This document shows, piece by piece, positions 22,275 through 28,967 of a stretch of DNA of 28,967 bases; the stretch's first letter is position 1; each line of letters opens with the position of its first letter. Source of the DNA: Athalassotoga sp964433875. Lineage in GTDB: Bacteria; Thermotogota; Thermotogae; Mesoaciditogales; Mesoaciditogaceae. Below the pieces are notes generated by a model. That model worked only from the letters and a program-made list of their open reading frames with translations. It was not told the origin of the DNA and made no database searches. The stretch spans positions 1 to 28,967 of the forward strand of contig CAYSSO010000022.1 of assembly GCA_964433875.1 (NCBI GenBank). The letters are read 5' to 3'. Position numbers and translations under genes: made by a program.

Positions 22275-25043
22275 TCATCTCACCCTTTCTTTCTTAAATT
22301 TTTTATTTAAAAAGTTTTCACTCAAAAAAGATAGTAAAGATGGAAGCAGGATTATCACAAGTACCAAAGAAATTATCATCGTCGAAATTGTGAGTATGGC
22401 AAATTGTTTTAGTCCGCCTATCGTAGAGAAGAAGAACATGGCAAATCCTGCAGAGGAAGAAATAGAATTCAAAAGCAGACCTTTTCCTGAAGTTGAAAAT
22501 GTCTTAATTATGGCATCATTAACGCCGTCGGATCTGACATATTCTATCTTGAAACGGCTAAAGATTTGAATTACGTAATCGACACCGACACCGATTGTCA
22601 TGGAAGCAATTGTGATACTTATGGCATTCAAACTTATTCCGAAGATGCCCATAATGCCAAAATTGACGATCATAGTTAGAAGTACTGGAAAAATTCCAAT
22701 GAATCCCATAATCCATGAATTTGTTTGAATCATAAGCAATACAAGTACAAGTATAATTGATATGATCATCGATTCGTATTGATCATTCACTATCATGGAA
22801 GAAACGTAATTTGTCAGTATTGGAACGCCAGTTAATTTGACATCAAAAGAATTTGAACCATTCGGATCATAAACGGGAATTTTTCTGCTCGATAATGTCC
22901 ATGACAGATTATCTATCTCTTCGGCTGAAAAGCCATTTATAGTTGAAAGCAGTGATTTAGCATAATCTTTCCTTGCAATCTGTACTAAAACAGAATTTTG
23001 AGATTCTATTACAGGAGCGATCATCGATGCGTTATCAAGGCCTATCCTTTTATTAAGGTTATCCTCAAGAACTTTATTCGAATACCCATCTTTGAAAGTA
23101 TCTAACAATGCCTTTCGAAGATCAGACGTCGAAAACCCGGATATCATTCCGTAACTTCCAATCATATTTGTTAAATAACTGGTCAAATTCGTCGCGTCCT
23201 TTGATAATACCTCTTCATCATTCGATAAAAGGACACTTGATACAATGGAATCTATATCCGCGTTTTCGTAGTTTAGATTAAGCGATTTCATGTAATCTTT
23301 GACGTAATTTTCCATCGATGAAATGGCAGATTTGACTTCATTTGGACTTGCCGAATTCAAATTCACATACGAATATCTTTTATAAATACTTGAGTTTATA
23401 AAATCAGACAATGAATTCTGCAATTCTTTTATCTTTTTACTTGATTCGACATTGACTCTGAGTAAAATTATCGTCTCTGTTGCGCCTGAATTGACAATCT
23501 CGGAAAGATCGCTTCCTTTCATTAAAAACCAAAGGTTTTGGATTTTGTTGTTAGAAGAAGGTATATAATTTTGACCGTTGAATTTATCATTCATATTTTG
23601 GATAACTTTGGCAAGCGAATAAGAACTACCCACAACTTTAAAATTATCTGCATAATTAGAAATTAATGTCTCACTTCTTAAAAGATATGGGTCGAGTCCA
23701 TCCCCTTTAAAGACAACGATTACAAAATCTGATCCTCCAAATTGATCGTTAAAAAAGGCCATAGAATGACCTATTGAATTGTCATTACCAACAAGTTTAT
23801 TCAGGCTCATGTCTGGACTTACCCTGTATATGAAAAGAGATATTCCGGCAACGACGGCAATTGCAATTATCATGGATGATAATCTATGCTTGAGGATACT
23901 TTTTGCAATCTTCGACCAAAAAGAGATTTCATCCTTAGATTGGGATACACTTTTGTAATAAAATGAAGATACCGCGGGTGTAAAGATAATATTGATTATA
24001 AGAGCATAAAAGATTCCGAGAGCCGTGAAAATGCCAAAATATCTTATCGGGTCTATACTGACAGTTAAAAGTGATAAAAACGCGATTATAACTGTAAAAG
24101 CACTTAATGATATGGCAATCCCGATATCTCTTAAGGTATTAGCAGTTCTAACTATATGATCCGAATCCTTTTCTTCCATGTATTTGTTCACTATGTATAT
24201 TCCGTATGCATTACCGAGTGCAATAACTATAATTGGCATTGCAACATCTGCAAGGGTCATCGTCATTCCAAGTAAATGGATGGTACCTAATATCCATATT
24301 GAAGACATTATGACAGAGATTAAGGGTAGAGTAAATCCTATTAAATTTCTAAAACTGAGCAAGAGTACCAATGCTATCGCGAGAAGAGCAAGCGGGATTA
24401 AAATATCGATATTATGGGCCGCAATACTTTGGGCGTAAACATCTGAAGGAGACAAGCCTGAGAAATAAATCTTTTGAGCGGTAGAATTATCTTTTATGAA
24501 AGTTTCTATTTGCTTTGTAATAGAGATACTGCTTGCGGGATTCGTTGAAGATGGCAAACCTACAAGTATTATCGTCGATTTACCATTTGAAGATACGAAT
24601 TGCCCTTTGAAAATTGGAGAATGCGTTAATTCGTACTCTAATTTTTTAGATTGATCGGATGTTTTTGGAATGTCTTTTGATATTTCAGATATTTCCATTG
24701 TACCATTTGCATTTGTTATCCATGGGGCGTTTGTAAGGGACATTACAGAGGTAACGTCTTTCATTTTTGATAACCCTTTTGTCAGATCTGAGATGTTTTG
24801 TATGGATGATCTGGAAAAGAGATCCTTGTATTCGAGGCCAACAAGGACAAGGTTATTCATTTTGAAATTGTCGAGAACTTTTTTCAAAAACAGGTTCTCA
24901 GGATTATTCTGAGGAACATAAGTTGTTATATCATCGATGATCTTTATTCTCATGGCTTGATATCCCATGAAAATGGTTATACCTACAAATAACAAGATAA
25001 TCAAAATTCTGTGTTTGGCAATCCAACTTCCAAGTTTTGGCAT
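22275..25043 (-). CDS. RND-superfamily exporter, MMPL type
   Basis: A 922-residue inner-membrane protein built as two homologous halves. Each half has one N-terminal helix, a large periplasmic loop (about 32-205 and about 415-745) and a bundle of about five helices. The first bundle contains LADVAMPIIVIALGNAYGIY, the second ASMTIGVGVDYVIQIFSRFK, with the acidic residues used for proton coupling. The LolA-like partner and barrel protein downstream suggest export of a lipid or amphiphile rather than drugs. The start ATG follows GGAGGG. A palindromic site lies just upstream. Confidence 0.92.
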   Translation of the reverse strand: MPKLGSWIAKHRILIILLFVGITIFMGYQAMRIKIIDDITTYVPQNNPENLFLKKVLDNFKMNNLVLVGLEYKDLFSRSSIQNISDLTKGLSKMKDVTSVMSLTNAPWITNANGTMEISEISKDIPKTSDQSKKLEYELTHSPIFKGQFVSSNGKSTIILVGLPSSTNPASSISITKQIETFIKDNSTAQKIYFSGLSPSDVYAQSIAAHNIDILIPLALLAIALVLLLSFRNLIGFTLPLISVIMSSIWILGTIHLLGMTMTLADVAMPIIVIALGNAYGIYIVNKYMEEKDSDHIVRTANTLRDIGIAISLSAFTVIIAFLSLLTVSIDPIRYFGIFTALGIFYALIINIIFTPAVSSFYYKSVSQSKDEISFWSKIAKSILKHRLSSMIIAIAVVAGISLFIYRVSPDMSLNKLVGNDNSIGHSMAFFNDQFGGSDFVIVVFKGDGLDPYLLRSETLISNYADNFKVVGSSYSLAKVIQNMNDKFNGQNYIPSSNNKIQNLWFLMKGSDLSEIVNSGATETIILLRVNVESSKKIKELQNSLSDFINSSIYKRYSYVNLNSASPNEVKSAISSMENYVKDYMKSLNLNYENADIDSIVSSVLLSNDEEVLSKDATNLTSYLTNMIGSYGMISGFSTSDLRKALLDTFKDGYSNKVLEDNLNKRIGLDNASMIAPVIESQNSVLVQIARKDYAKSLLSTINGFSAEEIDNLSWTLSSRKIPVYDPNGSNSFDVKLTGVPILTNYVSSMIVNDQYESMIISIILVLVLLMIQTNSWIMGFIGIFPVLLTMIVNFGIMGIFGISLNAISITIASMTIGVGVDYVIQIFSRFKIEYVRSDGVNDAIIKTFSTSGKGLLLNSISSSAGFAMFFFSTIGGLKQFAILTISTMIISLVLVIILLPSLLSFLSENFLNKKFKKERVR

Positions 25044-25066
25044 TCTTACCCTCCATTTTTACGCAT

Positions 25067-25123
25067 TGCATAATTATGCACTGCATAAAGACTAACATAA
25101 TTTTTTGTCATTCGTGTTAACAA
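25067..25123 (-). promoter_or_regulatory. Promoter and palindromic operator of the RND operon
   Basis: On the minus strand TTGTTA (25123-25118), an 18-base spacer and TATGTT (25099-25094) form a plausible promoter starting near 25087. Immediately downstream lies the perfect 14-bp palindrome TGCATAATTATGCA (25067-25080). An extra half-site, TGCATAA, lies at 25082-25088. A repressor bound here would block initiation or early elongation. Confidence 0.5.
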
Positions 25124-25173
25124 ATATGGCAAATAGATGGAATAAATCGTAATGCTTTTATTAAGTATATTTC

Positions 25174-25210
25174 TAAAAAAATATCCAGTTGTCCTGAGAC
25201 AACTGGATAT
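25174..25210 (-). terminator. Rho-independent terminator of the mannosidase operon
   Basis: ATATCCAGTTGTC (25181-25193) and GACAACTGGATAT (25198-25210) form a perfect 13-bp stem with a CTGA loop. On the minus strand it is followed by a run of T (complement of 25175-25181). It lies 19 bp after the GH38 stop codon. Confidence 0.9.
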
Positions 25211-25228
25211 AAGACTCTCGTTACCAAA

Positions 25229-28200
25229 CTAAATTATAACTGTCTTTACCTCGAATGGCTTTAATTCCAACTTTTTTACATTTTTGAATTTGTCTTCGAG
25301 GATATTCGAAAGAGTTACGGATTTTGAAAATTCAACAGATGCCCTCTTCCCGTAAGGCTCATAAAATCTCATCACGATGCCGTCCCCGTCCTCTTCTCGC
25401 TTTATCGCCGACAAAATGACTGAGTCATCATCGAAAATTCTCAAAACATGCAGAAAATCTTCAGTCTCTCCCTGTGTTACAGGCATGGGCGTGTTAAGCA
25501 CAAATGCGTGTTTTACAGTTTTCTCCTTCCAATTCTTTCCCGTCGGAAAGAGGGAGAATGTGAATTCGTGATGCCCTTCGTCAGAGTAAAAGTCAGGCAT
25601 TGTCGAGCCTCTGACAAGAGACAAGCTCACATCGCTTCCATTCACAGCACAACCATGCTTTGAATCGTTAACAACGCTTACTCCAAAATCGTCTTCGCAA
25701 AGATTTAACCATCTGTGGTATGGCACTTCGAATTTTGCCTGTTCGTAGGAATTGTTTTGGGTCGTCTTTCTTGCTATCATTCCATAGGCTATCTCGAAGG
25801 TCGCCTCTCTTGTTAACAGATCCATTGGCATGTCAAGCCTTAGATTGTACCTTCTTGTGTGCCATTCAAGATTGAATTTCAAATCCACGTTATCGTAATT
25901 TTCGTAGATTCTTGCGATCATCTCTATCTTAGATCCTTCGAATTCGTATTCGAACTTCAAAGAGGCCATCGCGGTCTCATTTTCGTAAAGGTATATCCGC
26001 TTTGGCTCAAGCCTTACCTCTTTTTCCGAATCATACGGCACGTCCCATCCTTCAAACTCTGCCGGAATATCACGTCTTGCGACAAGAGAAAGGCCTTCTT
26101 TGAAAAGATATCTCTTTGTCTTTTTGTCAAAGACATTCAATCTGTTATCCTTTACCTCGACCCTGATAAGTGTGTTTTCGAGAGTTTTGTCATCTGCCTT
26201 TACGCTTCCCTTCACAGATTTGGATTTCGACAGTATCAGAGTTTTAAGGCCGTCTGTTTCTTTACCGATTATAAAAGTGCCGTCCTTTCCTTTTTGAACG
26301 ACGCAATCCGTGTAGAATCCGGCGGGTACATCTGCATTTCTCAAAAGTACGGGCAATTTCAAATTCGTGACGTTAACAATGCTCAATTTTTCTTTGTCGC
26401 CCTTTGTATGTTTTGAAATTATATCATTGACGAGAGAGTTGATCTTCTTCTTTTGTTCCTCTAACATTTCACCAAATTCTTTGTACACCTCTCCTATCGA
26501 CGATCCCGGAAGCACATCGTGAAATTGTGCGCGGGCGAGTGCCATTCTCGCATCTGTAAGAATCTTGTACGGATACTTTGCCCCGTTTTTGTAATCCGCA
26601 CTCGACAAAACCTCGGCTGTGTAAAGGAGATTTTCCATCTGTCTGTTTAATCTTTTGATTATCGATTGATTTGTGTAAGTACCTCGGTGAAATTCAAGAT
26701 AAAGTTCGTCATCTACGACGGGCAGATCTTTGAATTTGTAACCTTCAAAGACTCTCTCGAAACTCTTTATTTCTAACTTCGGAAGACCCGGCAAATTTCT
26801 CATAATGCTGTATCTTATCATCATCTCGTCCGTAGGTCCTCCACCTCCGTCTCCATATCCGAAGGTAAGAATTGAAAAGGGCACGTCGGAGTGTTTTTCT
26901 TTGTGAAAGTCCCATCCGAGTTTTAAATCCTTAGGAGTAAGCGGAGAGTTGTACCCTTCCGTTGCGGTAAACAGATGCGTCACAACCTCGGTACCGTCAA
27001 GGCCGCGCCAGACAAACCACGAATACGGAAAGATATTCTTGTCGCTCCAGACGAGTTTGGTCGTGACGAAGTAATCAATGCCGCTTTCTTTCATGATCTG
27101 AGGAAGTGCCCATGTAAAGCCGAACGTGTCCGGAAGGTATCCTATCTTGCACCTTTTTCCAAACTCTTTTTCAAAGAATTTCTGGCCGTACAAAAACTGG
27201 CGGGCAATCGATTCGCCGGATGTAAGATTCGCATCGAACTCTATAACGCTTCCTCCGATAGGCTCCCACCGACCATCCTTGACGTAAGACCTTATCTTCT
27301 CAAACAGTTCGGGCTCGCGCGCTTTGAAATCTTCGTAATATGCGCTCGATGACTGCGTGAATTTGAAATCGGGAAATTTGTCCATCATCCTCAAAGCGTT
27401 GGCAAAGGTCCTTACTATCTTTCTTCTTGTCTCCTTCAAAGGCCAAAGCCATGCGTAATCTATGTGGGAGTGGCCCATCGCGTAAATCGTAAAGGGTAAT
27501 CCTTCCATCTTCAAAGAGTACATAAGGTGTTTTACCGCATTTGTAATTTGGGATCTGACCTTTTGGTTCAATTTTACGCCGGTATTTACCTTGAAGTTTG
27601 GTGCTTCCCATTCTTTCATGAGATCGGCCATCATTTCGTCGTCCAAACTTCTCGACTCATACTCATTCGTCGAAGATGGAATATCTATCATGCCGAGAGA
27701 TTCCATAAAGACTTTGTATATCTTATCTTTCAGTTCATCGTCGACGGCCTCTATGAGATTTGAAACCATATCGAAGGCAAGAAAACCATTCAGGACATCT
27801 TTGTCAAAAGTAGTCACGAACGCTTTCTCAAGCGATGGAGTGTAATTTGTCGTGCCGAACAAGCCCTTCGGAACACTTTCTATTTCAATTGAATGAGATT
27901 TCCCGTCACAAAACTTTGTAACATCCAAAAATCTGTGATGCTCGTTTATCTCGCCGTAAGAGACGGAGTCTATTCTGACAAGCGATTCTCCTCCGGTCCA
28001 TATCTCCAAAGAAACGATTTGAGAAGGATCAGATTTTTCTAAAACAACGCTTGATCTGAATATGACCGGAAACTCTTTGTGATCCCATGTATCTCCGATC
28101 TTTATCTTTCTTACCTTTCCGTTAACCTCGATTGTCCAGTCATCGATCACCTTTCTTGAGGTTATGGAAAGCGGAAACAACTCGCTAACCTGTCTTTTGA

Positions 28201-28246
28201 GTCTTCTGTAATCAAGGTCTTTCCATTTGCCGGATGAGAAATACAT
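25229..28246 (-). CDS. Alpha-mannosidase, glycoside hydrolase family 38
   Basis: A 1005-residue enzyme that releases mannose from alpha-mannosides. The catalytic domain starts around residue 255 with HSHIDYAWLWP, where H261 and D263 should bind the metal. It continues through GGSVIEFDANLTSGES and GYLPDTFGFTW, with the putative nucleophile D373. The C-terminal half is beta-rich, as in other GH38 enzymes. There is no signal peptide, so it acts in the cytoplasm on imported oligosaccharides. The ATG at 28246 follows AAAGGAG; an in-frame ATG seven codons upstream lacks a ribosome site. It lies directly after the isomerase in one operon. Confidence 0.95.
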   Translation of the reverse strand: MYFSSGKWKDLDYRRLKRQVSELFPLSITSRKVIDDWTIEVNGKVRKIKIGDTWDHKEFPVIFRSSVVLEKSDPSQIVSLEIWTGGESLVRIDSVSYGEINEHHRFLDVTKFCDGKSHSIEIESVPKGLFGTTNYTPSLEKAFVTTFDKDVLNGFLAFDMVSNLIEAVDDELKDKIYKVFMESLGMIDIPSSTNEYESRSLDDEMMADLMKEWEAPNFKVNTGVKLNQKVRSQITNAVKHLMYSLKMEGLPFTIYAMGHSHIDYAWLWPLKETRRKIVRTFANALRMMDKFPDFKFTQSSSAYYEDFKAREPELFEKIRSYVKDGRWEPIGGSVIEFDANLTSGESIARQFLYGQKFFEKEFGKRCKIGYLPDTFGFTWALPQIMKESGIDYFVTTKLVWSDKNIFPYSWFVWRGLDGTEVVTHLFTATEGYNSPLTPKDLKLGWDFHKEKHSDVPFSILTFGYGDGGGGPTDEMMIRYSIMRNLPGLPKLEIKSFERVFEGYKFKDLPVVDDELYLEFHRGTYTNQSIIKRLNRQMENLLYTAEVLSSADYKNGAKYPYKILTDARMALARAQFHDVLPGSSIGEVYKEFGEMLEEQKKKINSLVNDIISKHTKGDKEKLSIVNVTNLKLPVLLRNADVPAGFYTDCVVQKGKDGTFIIGKETDGLKTLILSKSKSVKGSVKADDKTLENTLIRVEVKDNRLNVFDKKTKRYLFKEGLSLVARRDIPAEFEGWDVPYDSEKEVRLEPKRIYLYENETAMASLKFEYEFEGSKIEMIARIYENYDNVDLKFNLEWHTRRYNLRLDMPMDLLTREATFEIAYGMIARKTTQNNSYEQAKFEVPYHRWLNLCEDDFGVSVVNDSKHGCAVNGSDVSLSLVRGSTMPDFYSDEGHHEFTFSLFPTGKNWKEKTVKHAFVLNTPMPVTQGETEDFLHVLRIFDDDSVILSAIKREEDGDGIVMRFYEPYGKRASVEFSKSVTLSNILEDKFKNVKKLELKPFEVKTVII

Positions 28247-28263
28247 CTTATCAACTCCTTTTC

Positions 28264-28782
28264 TCAAATTCTTTTGAAATTTGGATCTGTAAATATATCA
28301 GACGCATCATCGCTGTGTGACGAAAATTCTGAAATGACCGCTCCACTTTTGCCTGCCTTAAACCAGTGTAACGTATTCGGCGGAATTGTGTATTGATCTC
28401 CTGGATCTAAAATTATCTCGTGGAATGCCGTAAAGTATTCATTTGGTGGATCAACGTGCCGGATTGTCCTTTCTCCTTCGACAAAAAGATATACCCTTCC
28501 ATATCTGCACCTGAAAGTCTCTTCTTTTCCTCGTTGACCGTCATGGTCTGGATGTTTATGCTCCGGGCATGTCTGATTTGGAAGCAGTGCCATCTCTTTT
28601 GCGCAATATCTGTCAGTGTTAACGTAAGTTACAATCTCAAGGCCTACTTCATCTATTTTCCCGAGATTGCCATCCACGATCTCGAGATGTTCTTTTTCTG
28701 TTTCTGTAAGCACAATATGTGCTTTTTTGAAAAGTGCTAAGGCCTGATTCTTTACCCTTTCGAAGTCCTCTTTATTTAGCAT
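28264..28782 (-). CDS. D-lyxose (D-mannose) ketol-isomerase, cupin type
   Basis: A 172-residue cupin enzyme of the D-lyxose isomerase family, which interconverts D-lyxose and D-xylulose; many members also interconvert D-mannose and D-fructose. Metal ligands are visible as H75 and H77 (CPEHKHPDHDG), E87 or E88 (GKEETF) and H139 (NTLHWF). The start follows AGGAG within the end of the upstream gene. Pairing with alpha-mannosidase suggests conversion of released mannose to fructose. Sequence alone does not settle which sugar is preferred. Confidence 0.9.
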   Translation of the reverse strand: MLNKEDFERVKNQALALFKKAHIVLTETEKEHLEIVDGNLGKIDEVGLEIVTYVNTDRYCAKEMALLPNQTCPEHKHPDHDGQRGKEETFRCRYGRVYLFVEGERTIRHVDPPNEYFTAFHEIILDPGDQYTIPPNTLHWFKAGKSGAVISEFSSHSDDASDIFTDPNFKRI

Positions 28783-28793
28783 GGTATCATCTC

Positions 28794-28967
28794 CTAAAAG
28801 CCATTGTTGTTAAAAGTGGCCGAAGGCAAAAACACTTTATTAATGAGATCTATTTGTAACTCTTTGCCTTTAAGTTTACCCAATTTCACAGCATCTTTAG
28901 GTGTTATATATCCTAAAAATATCTGACTGAATGTCTGTATATCGCATTCAACGGATGATTTATCCGT
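28794..28967 (-). CDS. 3' end of a probable Eis-like GNAT acetyltransferase (partial)
   Basis: The last 57 codons of a gene that enters from the right edge; the frame is open to the window end and stops at TAG 28794-28796. The segment VECDIQTFSQIFLGYITPKD resembles the C-terminal sterol-carrier-like domain of Eis-type N-acetyltransferases, which often read D-I-Q-x-L-S-Q-x-F-x-G-Y. The stop overlaps the ribosome site of the isomerase, so both may share a transcript. The catalytic GNAT domain is outside the window, so the call is tentative. Confidence 0.5.
   Translation of the reverse strand, partial: TDKSSVECDIQTFSQIFLGYITPKDAVKLGKLKGKELQIDLINKVFLPSATFNNNGF

Noticed and set aside
25859..26416. 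185-residue plus-strand ORF
   Set aside because: It lies wholly inside the GH38 gene on the opposite strand and shows no recognisable protein features or ribosome site.

Overview
The window looks like a chromosomal segment of a Thermotogota bacterium. The base composition is moderately AT-rich and AGA/AGG/ATA codons are common. The dap gene order matches the Thermotoga type (dapF-dapA-dapB-dapH-lysC), and a beta-barrel-like envelope protein is present. The phylum is an inference from gene content and order; I cannot fix genus or species. Two runs of N (10155-10164 and 16885-16957) are assembly gaps, and each lies inside a gene.

Layout. Positions 51-1265 hold a decayed IS3-family element on the minus strand. 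Next is a plus-strand block, hydF-aspA-sdaAB-sdaAA: the [FeFe]-hydrogenase maturation GTPase, an aspartase-like lyase and both subunits of an iron-sulfur L-serine dehydratase. Positions 5616-12284 hold a long operon for diaminopimelate/lysine synthesis by the acetylated branch: dapF, dapA, dapB, dapH, aspartokinase, a class-III aminotransferase and an M20 deacetylase. Ahead of it lies what reads as a leader-peptide attenuator: a short ORF with three Lys codons, a 10-bp antiterminator and a perfect terminator. A small secreted Ser/Thr-rich protein on the minus strand is divergent from an OmpR-type two-component system (12664-14678). The two-component genes are followed by a five-gene operon (14754-19586): a DHA2-type MFS transporter, a secreted membrane-anchored protein, a stand-alone cobalamin-binding protein, and an FtsX/MacB-type ABC permease with its ATPase.

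From 19645 to the end every gene is on the minus strand. There is a PhaR-like (PHB_acc_N) protein, then an RND/MMPL exporter - LolA-like protein - outer-membrane barrel operon (transcribed 25043 to 20356). Last comes a mannose-related pair, D-lyxose/mannose isomerase and GH38 alpha-mannosidase, preceded by the 3' end of what looks like an Eis-like acetyltransferase.

The most interesting items are: (1) the putative lysine-codon attenuator, where the Thermotoga asd-dap cluster is known to carry a lysine riboswitch; (2) the uncharacterised MFS/secreted/B12/ABC operon, with a CarH-like B12 module lacking a DNA-binding domain and a secreted partner predicted to mature with an N-terminal His; (3) two regulator genes whose start codons sit at the predicted transcription start of near-identical extended -10 promoters, suggesting leaderless mRNAs; (4) the RND-LolA-barrel set with a perfect palindromic operator. 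No tRNA, rRNA or CRISPR array was seen, and no gene-free stretch exceeds about 250 bases.
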